The notes under the pieces were generated by a model. That model saw only the letters and a list, made by a program, of their open reading frames with translations. It was not told where the DNA came from and searched no databases. The translations under genes and the position numbers were made by a program. From positions 1 through 53,819 of the forward strand of contig NZ_JASJEB010000047.1 of the NCBI RefSeq assembly GCF_030064895.1: 53,819 bases of DNA. The letters are read 5' to 3'. Numbering within the stretch: position 1 is the first letter of the stretch; every line of letters starts with the position of its first letter. The stretch comes from Crocosphaera sp. (GTDB taxonomy: Bacteria > Cyanobacteriota > Cyanobacteriia > Cyanobacteriales > Microcystaceae). Below are positions 27,864 through 36,274 of the stretch, piece by piece.

Positions 27864-28101
27864 CTTATTTTTTTTATTTAGTTTTAAGTATAATGCTATA
27901 AAATAATGATTATTTTATCATTTTCTCAACTAAAATTAAGATTTTTCGTTTTAACAAAATTATTGGCAGAAGTCCCCAGCTATAAATTCTCAAAGAAATA
28001 TTGATATGTTAGGTGGGGATGAATGACAATCAAAAAAATAAACAACACAACCTCCGAGCCATCTTATCTTTGTGCTATAATATTAGCAATCGTGCAAGTA
28101 G

Positions 28102-29313
28102 ATGATAATGTACAAGGCATATAAATTTAGAATCTATCCTGATACTAAGCAACAGCAAGCATTAGCGAAGGCTTTTGGTTGTTGTAGATGGTATTGGAAT
28201 TATTCTTTAGATTTATGCCAGAAAACTTATCAAAAGACGGGTAAAAGTTTGAGCAGGGGAGCTATTCAAGGTCTTTTACCAGGACTTAAAAAAGAATATC
28301 CTTGGCTCAGTGATGCTTACTCTCAGTGTTTACAATTTGTAGCTTTAAATCTCTCACGAGCTTACCAAAATTTCTTTGAGAAAAGAGCGAAGTTACCTCG
28401 ATTCAAATCAAAGCATGGTAGGCAATCCATGAGTTATCCTGCTAATGTTAAGTTTGAAGGTGATTACCTTAAACTAAATCGAAAGATAGGTAAAATTTAT
28501 TGTCGTCGTCACCGAGATTTTGAGGGAACTATTAAGACAGTTACTATCTCAAAAAACAGTGATGGCAAATACTATGCTTCGGTTACAGTTGATGATGGTC
28601 TAGAGAAACCAGAAACCTCAACAGAAGGCAAAGCAGTAGGAATAGATTTAGGATTAACTGATTTTGCTGTGACCAGTGATGGTTCCAAATTTGATAATCC
28701 TAGACATTTAGCTAAACATCAACAGAACTTAAAGCGTAAGCAACAAAAATTATCTCGTAAACAAAAGGGGAGTAATACTAGGCAAAAAGCTAGACGGTTA
28801 GTAGCTAAAGTCCATTCCAAAATCTCTAGATGTCGAGAAGATTTTTTACACAAACTATCCCGTAAGATAGTCAACGAAAACCAAGTTATTGCTGTAGAAA
28901 ATCTCAATGTCAAGGGAATGGTGAAAAATCATAACTTAGCTAAAGCTATTAGTGACTGTGGTTGGGGAATGTTTTGTACAATGCTCAAATACAAAGCAGA
29001 AAACGAAGGAAAAACTTATATTGAAGTTGATAGATTTTTCCCTAGTTCTAAGACTTGTCATGTATGTCTAAATCAAGTAGATAGCTTACCTCTTGAGATT
29101 AGAAACTGGACTTGTGAGCATTGTCACACAAACCATGACCGTGACATAAACGCATCAATAAATATTAGAAATGAAGCCTTACGGATATTGTCGTTAGGGA
29201 CTAGCGATACTGCTAATGGAGGGAATGTAAGACGGCTAGGAGGTAAGATTTCTTACCTCTTAGACGCAATTCCCAATGAGATTGGAAACCCCAACTATAT
29301 TGCTTGCAATTAG
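28102..29313 (+). CDS. tnpB: RNA-guided nuclease TnpB of an IS605-type element
   Basis: The 403 residues are full length for TnpB. The RuvC catalytic residues are present: D182 in GIDLGLTDF, E266 in VIAVENLNVKGM and D348 in HDRDINASI. A four-cysteine zinc finger (C319, C322, C338, C341; KTCHVC and CEHC) is intact, as is the N-terminal KAYKFRIYPD. TnpB proteins are RNA-guided DNA nucleases that keep their element in the genome. Two ATGs lie at the start, at codons 1 and 3. The reading frame ends inside the right-end hairpin, so the guide (omega) RNA should overlap its 3' end. Confidence 0.93.
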   Translation: MIMYKAYKFRIYPDTKQQQALAKAFGCCRWYWNYSLDLCQKTYQKTGKSLSRGAIQGLLPGLKKEYPWLSDAYSQCLQFVALNLSRAYQNFFEKRAKLPRFKSKHGRQSMSYPANVKFEGDYLKLNRKIGKIYCRRHRDFEGTIKTVTISKNSDGKYYASVTVDDGLEKPETSTEGKAVGIDLGLTDFAVTSDGSKFDNPRHLAKHQQNLKRKQQKLSRKQKGSNTRQKARRLVAKVHSKISRCREDFLHKLSRKIVNENQVIAVENLNVKGMVKNHNLAKAISDCGWGMFCTMLKYKAENEGKTYIEVDRFFPSSKTCHVCLNQVDSLPLEIRNWTCEHCHTNHDRDINASINIRNEALRILSLGTSDTANGGNVRRLGGKISYLLDAIPNEIGNPNYIACN

Positions 29314-29319
29314 TTGGGG
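29160..29319 (+). ncRNA. Predicted omega RNA overlapping the tnpB 3' end
   Basis: In characterised TnpB systems the guide RNA comes from the tnpB 3' part and the right end of the element. Here the last 160 bases contain two hairpins, GAGGTAAGA-TTT-CTTACCTC at about 29239-29260 and the terminal CCCCAACTA stem. The guide would start just past 29319. The 5' boundary is a guess. Confidence 0.35.
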
Positions 29320-29362
29320 TAGTTCACATAGTTAGTAAGGAACGAACTTAGAGTAGAGGATT

Positions 29363-30220
29363 ATGAACAAGGGAGTAATACCAATTATTTTTTTGCTTAT
29401 AGCATGGGGAATTGCTAGTTGTGGAGCAGTTGACAAGGAAGCGCAAAGCGAAAGTTCTCCCATTGATAAAAGTCAGATTGAAACAATTGTCAATGGTAAT
29501 CCTTTTGATTATCAAGATTATGCTACGGTTTTAGAAACATATGTGGACGAGGGTGGACTAGTGGATTATGAGGGGTTACAGGCTAATCGAGAACAACTAG
29601 ATCGCTTTAATCGCTCTTTGGGAGAAGTTTCCCCCGCAGTTTACAATAGCTGGAGTCAAGAGGAAAAACTAGCTTTCTTAATTAATGCCTACAATTCATT
29701 TACCTTAGAGTCAATTATCGACCAAAATCCCCTCAAAGACAGTATCCGCAAGATTCCTGGTGTGTGGAAAAGACGCAAATTTTCCCTCGCTCAAACTGAA
29801 AAAACTCTAGACAATATCGAACACGATATCATTCGCCAAGAGTTTAATGAGCCGAGAATTCATGCTGCTTTGGTTTGTGCTGCAATTAGCTGTCCACCCC
29901 TGCGTAATGAGCCTTATGTTCCCGAACGGTTAGACGCACAATTGGCAGAGCAGTCCCAAAAATGGATTGCTAGTCCTCATGGTTTTCAGATAGATCGACA
30001 AAATAATCGCGTTTCTATTTCGGCAATTTTTAAATGGTTTGGTGAAGATTGGCTCGAAACCTACAGTAGTGACGAAAAATTTGCTGGTAGCGAGCGCGAA
30101 AAAGCAGCACTTAATTTTATCAGTCAATATGTCCCTCCCGAAATTAGGACCTATTTGGCACAAGGCAATTATCGAATTAACTATTTAGATTATGACTGGT
30201 CTTTAAATAAACAAAATTAA
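29363..30220 (+). CDS. DUF547-domain lipoprotein
   Basis: The 285-residue protein has a signal peptide ending in a lipobox (GIASC, Cys at about 20), so it is an exported lipoprotein. The DUF547 domain is recognised by YVDEGGLVDYEGL, the core EKLAFLINAYNSFTLESII and HAALVCAAISCPPLRNEPY. The domain has conserved Cys/His residues and an unknown reaction. A ribosome-binding site AGAGG precedes the ATG. It lies 50 bases past the TnpB stop, so insertion of that element may have separated it from its original promoter. Confidence 0.9.
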   Translation: MNKGVIPIIFLLIAWGIASCGAVDKEAQSESSPIDKSQIETIVNGNPFDYQDYATVLETYVDEGGLVDYEGLQANREQLDRFNRSLGEVSPAVYNSWSQEEKLAFLINAYNSFTLESIIDQNPLKDSIRKIPGVWKRRKFSLAQTEKTLDNIEHDIIRQEFNEPRIHAALVCAAISCPPLRNEPYVPERLDAQLAEQSQKWIASPHGFQIDRQNNRVSISAIFKWFGEDWLETYSSDEKFAGSEREKAALNFISQYVPPEIRTYLAQGNYRINYLDYDWSLNKQN

Positions 30221-30359
30221 TCCAGCTGTAAATTTTCCGTTGCTGGACACGGAACTTATAGCATTTCCCATACTCATGAGGTGAGCTACAGAGCTTTTGC
30301 TTTTAATATTCTGCAAGGTTTATAAAAGAAAAATAGGGTCATTTATTTATTTGTAAAAA

Positions 30360-31010
30360 ATGAAAGCTATGATGACGATTAATGAACTCAAAAATATTTG
30401 GTTAAATTTAGTCAGTTATAACCACTCAAACTTAGTATTTTGCCAAGAAAGCTGGAGTGAAATTGAAACAGCTTATGGACAATTATCAAGATATTATCAT
30501 AATCTTAGTCATCTCATTCATCTCCTTAATTTAGCCTTTCAGTATCAAAATAATATCCAAGATTTTGATACCTTATTATTTTCAATATTTTATCATGACA
30601 TTGTTTATCAAATTCCTGGAGAAAATAATGAATTAAAAAGTGCTGACATAGCAAAAAAAAGATTATTAATGATCAATTATCCGACTCAAAAAATCAAAAA
30701 GTGCTTTTCGCAAATTATTGCCACAAAAAATCATAGTGCAAAAAAAGAACTAGATATAAATTGGTTATTAGATTTAGATTTAGCTATCTTAGGGACACAG
30801 AGAAATCAATACATAGAATATACAAAAAAAATTAGACAAGAATATGCAATCTACCCTGACAAAATTTATAATCAGGGAAGAAGCAAAATTTTAAATACAT
30901 TTCTTCAGCAAAAGACCTTATATAAAACTCAATTATGTCAGGAAAGATTTGAACAGACAGCTAGAAATAATCTAATCTGGGAACTTGAATTATTATCCAT
31001 TATTGAATGA
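30360..31010 (+). CDS. Predicted HD-superfamily metal-dependent phosphohydrolase
   Basis: The 216-residue protein carries YHNLSHLIHLL (about 45-55) and FSIFYHDIVYQIPGENNELKSADIA (about 78-100), the His and His-Asp pairs of the HD fold, and WLLDLDLAILG with a further metal-binding Asp. It belongs to the COG4339 group of uncharacterised soluble HD proteins. A second ATG occurs four codons in. It stands alone between the DUF547 and SpoIID genes. The substrate is unknown. Confidence 0.85.
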   Translation: MKAMMTINELKNIWLNLVSYNHSNLVFCQESWSEIETAYGQLSRYYHNLSHLIHLLNLAFQYQNNIQDFDTLLFSIFYHDIVYQIPGENNELKSADIAKKRLLMINYPTQKIKKCFSQIIATKNHSAKKELDINWLLDLDLAILGTQRNQYIEYTKKIRQEYAIYPDKIYNQGRSKILNTFLQQKTLYKTQLCQERFEQTARNNLIWELELLSIIE

Positions 31011-31044
31011 GAATAAATAGTTTCTAACCGTCAGTATTCTTTAA

Positions 31045-32193
31045 TTAATTCAAGGTAGTTAATTGAGCATCTTTGTAATAATGACTCAAAATCTGATCAT
31101 AACGAATACCTTGTTGAGCTAAATAATGGGTTCCCCATTGACTTAAGCCAATACCATGACCATAACCCCTCCCTTCAATAGTAAAAGTTCCGCGATTATT
31201 AGAGATAGTAAATAAGGTGCTTTTGAGCTTTAAAGCCCTACGTAGCTCATCATCAGTAATGTTACGAGAACCCCCACTACCGACAATTTTCATAGTAATA
31301 ATGCGTCCATGAGGCGTAATTTTTTCAGGAATAAGCGATCGCACCGAACCCACGCCACCGATGAGACGACCCATTTCCCTAGCACTAAAGGTTTTATTCC
31401 ATTGAAACACAGGAGCTAATTGATCATAATCTACCACACCCCGTAAATAGGGCAGAGGAGAACTCCAAACATCCTCAACATTTTCTGTATGACCCCCAGA
31501 AGAAGAATGGAAGGCTGATAAAATCACTTTACCCTTGTAAGTCAAAACTTGTCCTAAAGTAGCCTTAACCGCCTCATGAGTGGTGACAAATTCCGTTTGC
31601 AACCCCTTATATACCTGGGTGTTAGTAGTCGTATCTAAATCATAATAACGATTAGTCGCCCGAGACGCTTTGTAGAGAGCATAGGTTCGAGCTACCACTG
31701 CTTGAGATTTTAAAGCTTCTTGGGGCCAGGTGGGATAAGCTTCAGCACCAACCACACTGTACAGATATTCCTCTATATCTACCAAATTAAGAGCAGTTAC
31801 CCCTTTTCCTTGACGAATCACCCGAACCTTGCCCCGATACCAGCGATCGCCGATCCAGATCACCCCATCGTCCTTGGGTTCGATGATCAGATGACTAGAG
31901 TTCCATTGATTGAGGTTAACCCCACTGCCTCCAGGTTTCACCGTAAAGCCATCCAGAGCCGCTAAATTGCCCATTGCTCGCCCTCCAGCGTCTCGGACAA
32001 TGGCCTGGGTTGAACTGCCCACCTGCACAGCACTAACGCCCTTTTTGATAGCAATACGGAGTTCTTGGGCAGCTTGTGCCGGGAGACAGAATATAAGCCA
32101 AACTAACCCCATTAGTCCACCATATTTCGCCAAAGTTAGCCAGAATGTCTGGGTAGCCTTTCCCTGACTGTTGACCTGTTTATGTACTTTCAT
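31045..32193 (-). CDS. SpoIID/LytB-domain protein (peptidoglycan-acting)
   Basis: The 382-residue protein has an N-terminal hydrophobic segment (WLTLAKYGGLMGLVWLIFCL), probably a signal anchor, then the SpoIID fold: VEEYLYSVV-type sequence (VDIEEYLYSVVGAEAYPTW), ALKSQAVVARTYAL, and SSSGGHTENVEDVW, ending with GRGYGHGIGLSQWGTHYLA. SpoIID proteins cleave denuded peptidoglycan glycans or enhance amidases. The start chosen is the ATG at 32191-32193 (MKVHKQV), which places the signal at a normal distance; a longer frame adds 14 codons without similarity. It is divergent from the GNAT gene. Confidence 0.9.
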   Translation of the reverse strand: MKVHKQVNSQGKATQTFWLTLAKYGGLMGLVWLIFCLPAQAAQELRIAIKKGVSAVQVGSSTQAIVRDAGGRAMGNLAALDGFTVKPGGSGVNLNQWNSSHLIIEPKDDGVIWIGDRWYRGKVRVIRQGKGVTALNLVDIEEYLYSVVGAEAYPTWPQEALKSQAVVARTYALYKASRATNRYYDLDTTTNTQVYKGLQTEFVTTHEAVKATLGQVLTYKGKVILSAFHSSSGGHTENVEDVWSSPLPYLRGVVDYDQLAPVFQWNKTFSAREMGRLIGGVGSVRSLIPEKITPHGRIITMKIVGSGGSRNITDDELRRALKLKSTLFTISNNRGTFTIEGRGYGHGIGLSQWGTHYLAQQGIRYDQILSHYYKDAQLTTLN

Positions 32194-32276
32194 CACTGTT
32201 TTCCTCACACACACCTTACAAAATAGGGAAATCACATTGTATTATAGCTTTAGAGAATATCAAAAATAACCATATA

Positions 32277-32762
32277 ATGTCCGCTTTATCCCGTCATTAT
32301 CGTTTAAAACAGGGGAAAACCCAAGATAAGGCCAGACTGTTGAAATTTATGCAACTGACATATCAAGAGTTATTTCCCGAACAGTCTAATTTTAGTCATT
32401 TAAGCAAGACTATTGACCAATATTTATCATCAAAAACCCCTATTTGGTGGCTAGAATATCAACCCAACAAGGAAACAAAATCAGACATGATTGCTTGTCT
32501 CTGGATGGGAACCGCCATCGATCAAGTCAATGGTCATCAGTACGGACACATCTTTTTAATCTATGTTAAACCGAACCATCGTCGTCAAGGGTTAGCCACA
32601 ACCTTGATCCAACAGGGACAACAATGGGTTAAGCAGCAAGGCTATGATCAAATTGGCCTACAGGTGTTTAAACGCAACCAAGCAGCCCTGAAACTGTATA
32701 CCAAATTAGGCTTTTCCCCTCAATCTTATTTAATGTTTAAATCTGGAAATATCAACGAATAA
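32277..32762 (+). CDS. GNAT-family N-acetyltransferase
   Basis: This 161-residue GNAT fold has motif A, YGHIFLIYVKPNHRRQGLATTLIQQGQQW (about 95-122, with the acetyl-CoA pyrophosphate loop RRQGLA), and motif B, NQAALKLYTKLGFSPQSY. The acceptor is unknown. It is closely followed by the M23 peptidase gene on the same strand (about 110 bases). Confidence 0.9.
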   Translation: MSALSRHYRLKQGKTQDKARLLKFMQLTYQELFPEQSNFSHLSKTIDQYLSSKTPIWWLEYQPNKETKSDMIACLWMGTAIDQVNGHQYGHIFLIYVKPNHRRQGLATTLIQQGQQWVKQQGYDQIGLQVFKRNQAALKLYTKLGFSPQSYLMFKSGNINE

Positions 32763-32874
32763 AGACATTTTTTAAGCAATAGCTAATCCTACCATTATTA
32801 ATCAAGTCAGTGATTTGTTCCAAAATTCGTTATGATGCTTTAACAAGTCGCTAACTGTGAGAAGTGAGACGGAA

Positions 32875-34248
32875 ATGAATAAACACGATCTTTTAAAATC
32901 AAAATCCCCTTTAAGAAAAACCCTGGTCAAACAAGGTATTAGCTTGGTGAGTGGACTGGGTATTTTAACCAGTGGAGTCGGTTTCAACGGAGCGATCGCC
33001 CTATCAGAAACCTTGGTCATTCCCGAAACTCCGACCCCCACCGTTAAACCAGAACCCGTTTCCCCACCTCCTGTAAAAGTGCCGAAGGTTTCTCCCTCGG
33101 TTGCTCCGGTTCCTTCTAGTAATACCAACTCTGTACTAAGACGGACTTCTAATAAACCTAATCAACCCAAACTGTCACCGAAACCCTCAGTTTCCCGTAC
33201 TCGTGACACCGCTAAACCAAAAGTTAAATTATCAGCCCCAAAAATATTAGATCCGCAAACCTCGAAAAGCGAACCCCCTAAAACCTTAAGACAAGCACTT
33301 ACTCAACCCCAAACTATTCAATTATCCCCTTCTGTTACCACTAAGGGGAAACATAGTTATATTGATCCCAAAAACTACAGTAACCCCAGTCCAACGGTGA
33401 CAACACCCAGTAAAGTTGTCTTAACCGAACGTTCCACCGGCTGTAAAACCGTTGCCCAAAATGGTCAGTTATCCAGAGGTAGTTGTGGTGCAGTGGCCAC
33501 TCAAAAACCAAAAGTACAAGCCCCTCGACAGTTACCCTCTCGTCGTGTTACCTTAGCCTCTCGTCAAACCAAAAAAAACACTCAGGCAGCTAAACCAGTT
33601 AGAGCTAGATCTGCTCCAAGAGTCGAACCGTTGCGCTTAAAACGTAGCCCCATTGCCTCAGAACAAGTGTTTAACTTACAACCGATGCAACGTCGGGGTC
33701 TATCCATTGCTTTAGAACCCTTACCCCGTTATAACCGCGCTGCTTCGATGTATGCGCCCACTGCACCCCAAGCACGGAAAACAGATTTAATCTTTCCCTT
33801 ACCCATAGCGGCCACCATGACATCTGCTTTTGGTTGGCGGATACACCCCATTGCTGGAACCCGAAGAATGCACAACGGGACTGATTTTGGCGCACCAGAA
33901 GGAACTCCCGTATTAGCTGCTTATTCTGGGGAAGTTTCCCACGCTGACTGGTCTGGGGGTTATGGTTTAATGGTAACTCTACGTCACCTAGAAGGCACTC
34001 AAGAATCTCGTTATGCTCACCTTTCCGATATCTACGTACAACCTGGAGAATGGGTGGAACAAGGGACAGTTATTGGACGACTTGGTAATACAGGATATTC
34101 CACTGGCCCACACCTTCACTTTGAATGGCGACACCTCACGGAACAAGGATGGGTTGCTGTGGATGCTGGTCTTCATTTGGAGTACGCTATGGATAATTTA
34201 ATCCGTGCTATGCAGTACGCTCAAGCCAGCGAAAACCCTGAAGGTTAA
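32875..34248 (+). CDS. M23 (LytM) family metallopeptidase, secreted
   Basis: The product has about 457 residues. An N-terminal membrane or signal segment (ISLVSGLGILTSGVGFNGAIAL) is followed by a long Pro/Lys/Ser-rich linker (about 45-300). The C-terminal M23 domain has the zinc ligands in HNGTDFGAPEGTPVLAAYSGEV and in GPHLHFEW. Such enzymes cut peptidoglycan cross-bridges or activate amidases at the cell wall. The start is the ATG at 32875; a GTG six codons upstream also lies in frame. The basic linker may bind wall polymers. Confidence 0.92.
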   Translation: MNKHDLLKSKSPLRKTLVKQGISLVSGLGILTSGVGFNGAIALSETLVIPETPTPTVKPEPVSPPPVKVPKVSPSVAPVPSSNTNSVLRRTSNKPNQPKLSPKPSVSRTRDTAKPKVKLSAPKILDPQTSKSEPPKTLRQALTQPQTIQLSPSVTTKGKHSYIDPKNYSNPSPTVTTPSKVVLTERSTGCKTVAQNGQLSRGSCGAVATQKPKVQAPRQLPSRRVTLASRQTKKNTQAAKPVRARSAPRVEPLRLKRSPIASEQVFNLQPMQRRGLSIALEPLPRYNRAASMYAPTAPQARKTDLIFPLPIAATMTSAFGWRIHPIAGTRRMHNGTDFGAPEGTPVLAAYSGEVSHADWSGGYGLMVTLRHLEGTQESRYAHLSDIYVQPGEWVEQGTVIGRLGNTGYSTGPHLHFEWRHLTEQGWVAVDAGLHLEYAMDNLIRAMQYAQASENPEG

Positions 34249-34312
34249 AGATAAAGTGGGGAGAGTAGAAACAATTTTCAATTGGGTCTATCAAAATCTC
34301 GGTTGAATGAGG

Positions 34313-34473
34313 GTGGGGAGTGTGGGAAGGGTGGGAAGTGTGGGAAGACTAGAACAATATTAATATTTTGCTTCCCCATCTCCCAGTCTCCCTGTCTCCC
34401 CCATCTCCCAGTCTCCCAGTCTCCCAGTCTCCCAGTCTCCCAGTCTCCCAGTCTCCCAGTCTCCCAGTCTCCC
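34313..34473. repeat. Dispersed intergenic repeat, copy B, with eight tandem AGTCTCCC units
   Basis: Eight perfect AGTCTCCC units run from 34410 to 34473. To their left are AACAATATTAATATTTT and GTGGGAAGTGTGGGAAGA, which are the reverse complement of the blocks in copy A at 7914-8030. The two copies lie in opposite orientation 26 kb apart and could recombine to invert the DNA between them. Confidence 0.8.
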
Positions 34474-34491
34474 AATCTACCCGAACTCAAA

Positions 34492-35235
34492 CTAAGCTGC
34501 TGCTTCTAAACTAGATTCGTCAATTTTTTCAAGATGACGGCTAGTTTTTGGAGGAATAGGTAAATCTTGTCCTTTATGAAAGTCTTCTTGTACTTTATGG
34601 GTTAAACGGGGAGAAATTTGACGAACAATTTGAGTTAATAAGCGATCGCCTGTTTTTTTAATTACAGATAAGGGCAACTTATAAATAAACTGAGGAAACT
34701 GTACCGCTACATCCATCGCTAAATTCCATTCTACTTTCGTAATAATCTCTGGAACTTCTGATTTTTTCTGTTTTTTAAAGGCTTTTTCTATACCTGAACC
34801 AGCTAAATGGCTAGGAATTTCTGTAAGGGACATGGAAGCTTTATAATCTACTTCATAACCCAAATAAGGTTCATCGGGAATAGGAATACTGTGCATATCA
34901 TAAACCCCGTTGATGGAAGGTTCTAAGACAACTGCTAACTTGGGTTCTACGTCATAGCCAAAGGACCCAAACCGTCCCACCGTTAAAATATAACCGTTAT
35001 CCCCTATGGCTTCCGTTTTCATGGGTGCAGCACAACGACAAAACCATCCCTGATGAGCATTGAGATAGTTGGCCACTGTATCAGCGTCACTATACATTTC
35101 CATATACCCCACAAATTGGGTCTTAAAATGGATGGGATTGGTTTCTAAGGATTCAATGAGTCGTTGCTCTTCAAGATTGTCTAAAGATACCTCTGAAACC
35201 TGACTGGGATGATTATTGCGCCATTGACATTGCAT
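34492..35235 (-). CDS. DUF1997 family protein
   Basis: The 247-residue protein contains HFKTQFVGYMEMYSDADTVANYLNAHQGWFCRCAAPMK and GFDVEPK-like GYDVEPKLAVVLEP, followed by a segment rich in hydrophobic residues ending in IVRQISPRLTHKVQEDFH. It is a member of the DUF1997 family found in cyanobacteria and plastids; the fold resembles lipid-binding START-like proteins. Its role is unknown. No signal peptide is seen. It is divergent from the SDR gene. Confidence 0.8.
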   Translation of the reverse strand: MQCQWRNNHPSQVSEVSLDNLEEQRLIESLETNPIHFKTQFVGYMEMYSDADTVANYLNAHQGWFCRCAAPMKTEAIGDNGYILTVGRFGSFGYDVEPKLAVVLEPSINGVYDMHSIPIPDEPYLGYEVDYKASMSLTEIPSHLAGSGIEKAFKKQKKSEVPEIITKVEWNLAMDVAVQFPQFIYKLPLSVIKKTGDRLLTQIVRQISPRLTHKVQEDFHKGQDLPIPPKTSRHLEKIDESSLEAAA

Positions 35236-35390
35236 AACGATTTCTTAAAAAGTTAGTTTACAGTGATTTTTTGCTGGTTATGGGGTCGTCAGACTCCTAA
35301 TAAGGTTACGAAATTTACGAAACTTCATACAATAAAGAAAAGTTAAAGTATCTCAGTATCTATTTTAAATCAAGTCAAAGGAGTGTGACG

Positions 35391-36014
35391 ATGAAAGCAT
35401 TCGTAGCAGGTGCCACCGGAGAGACAGGTCGTAGAATTGTCCAGGAATTGGTCAATCGTCAAATTTCTGTCAAAGCATTAGTGCGAGATCAAGACAAAGC
35501 AAAGACCATTTTGCCCCCTGAGGCCGAGTTAGTCGTCGGTGATGTCCTAGATGTGGACAGTTTAACCAGAGCGATGACGGGATGTACTGTCTTACTCTGT
35601 GCCACTGGTGCAAGACCGAGTTTTGATCCTAGCGGACCTTATCAGGTGGACTACGAAGGAACAAAAAATTTAGTCAACGTCGCTAAAGGGCAAGGAATAG
35701 AACAGTTTGTTTTGGTTTCTTCCCTTTGTGTTTCCCAATTTTTTCATCCCCTTAACCTTTTTTGGTTAGTCTTATACTGGAAAAAACAAGCAGAAAACTA
35801 TCTGGAAAATAGTGGTTTACAGTACACTATTGTCCGTCCTGGTGGTCTTAAGAACGAAGATAACTCAGATCCCATTTTGGTGTCATCCGCAGATACTCTG
35901 TTTGAAGGCAGTATTCCTAGAATAAAAGTCGCTCAAGTTTGCGTAGATTCTCTGTTTAAAGATGATTATCAGCAAGGCATTCTAGAGATTATTACTCAAC
36001 CCACTACAGTTTAA
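35391..36014 (+). CDS. Atypical short-chain dehydrogenase / NAD(P)-binding protein
   Basis: The product has 207 residues and begins with the Rossmann motif KAFVAGATGETGRRIVQEL, the TGATG-like NAD(P)H-binding loop of atypical (NmrA-like) SDRs. GDVLDVDSLTRAMTGC and the region around YWKKQAENYLENSGLQYTIVRPGGL give the conserved Tyr-lacking active region and the substrate loop typical of plastid and cyanobacterial homologues. The start is the ATG at 35391, with AAAGGAG nearby; a GTG two codons earlier overlaps that site. Its reaction is unknown. Confidence 0.88.
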   Translation: MKAFVAGATGETGRRIVQELVNRQISVKALVRDQDKAKTILPPEAELVVGDVLDVDSLTRAMTGCTVLLCATGARPSFDPSGPYQVDYEGTKNLVNVAKGQGIEQFVLVSSLCVSQFFHPLNLFWLVLYWKKQAENYLENSGLQYTIVRPGGLKNEDNSDPILVSSADTLFEGSIPRIKVAQVCVDSLFKDDYQQGILEIITQPTTV

Positions 36015-36048
36015 TACTAAATCCGATTATCAATCTTTTAGAAGAGAT

Positions 36049-36163
36049 ATAGCAGTCAGGAATGATTCATGAGATATTTTTTTCTTATTTCCTGTTCCCT
36101 ATTGCCTGTTCCCTGTTCCCTTATACTTAGACTTAATTCTCACAACTGATAACTGACTGCTAT
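36049..36163. repeat. MITE-like element with ATAGCAGTCAG terminal repeats
   Basis: The 11-base arms ATAGCAGTCAG (36049-36059) and CTGACTGCTAT (36153-36163) enclose 93 bases with pyrimidine-rich TTCCTGTTCCC repeats. The sequence TAATACTAAATCCG, which also forms the ends of another element at 48.1 kb, lies just outside it at about 36011-36025. There is no coding capacity. Confidence 0.55.
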
Positions 36164-36274
36164 AGTAGGGTTTTCAAGTGTTAACCTATCAAGTTTTTAA
36201 GAGAGAGTATCTCAAGCGGATTTTGTTTAAAATCATTGTTTGTTCTTTATTTAATTATTATTAGATTATTTGTC

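Larger units (their letters stand above)
27973..29319 (+). mobile_element. TnpB-only IS605-type element
   Basis: The left end has a subterminal pairing (TCCCCA at 27973, TGGGGA at 28014-28019) followed by GGGATGAATG and a TGTGCTATAAT promoter, the same layout as the element end at position 1-130. The right end is a perfect hairpin, CCCCAACTA (29289-29297) with TAGTTGGGG (29311-29319), overlapping the tnpB stop codon. No TnpA gene is present, so movement would depend on a transposase elsewhere. Confidence 0.7.

Noticed and set aside
31910-32167. Plus-strand frame antisense to the SpoIID gene
   Set aside because: The SpoIID protein on the minus strand has strong conserved motifs across the region; the opposite frame has none.
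34410-34473. Regular tandem repeats resembling a CRISPR array
   Set aside because: The units are 8 bases, head to tail, without spacers, and no cas genes are nearby; this is an STRR-type tandem.
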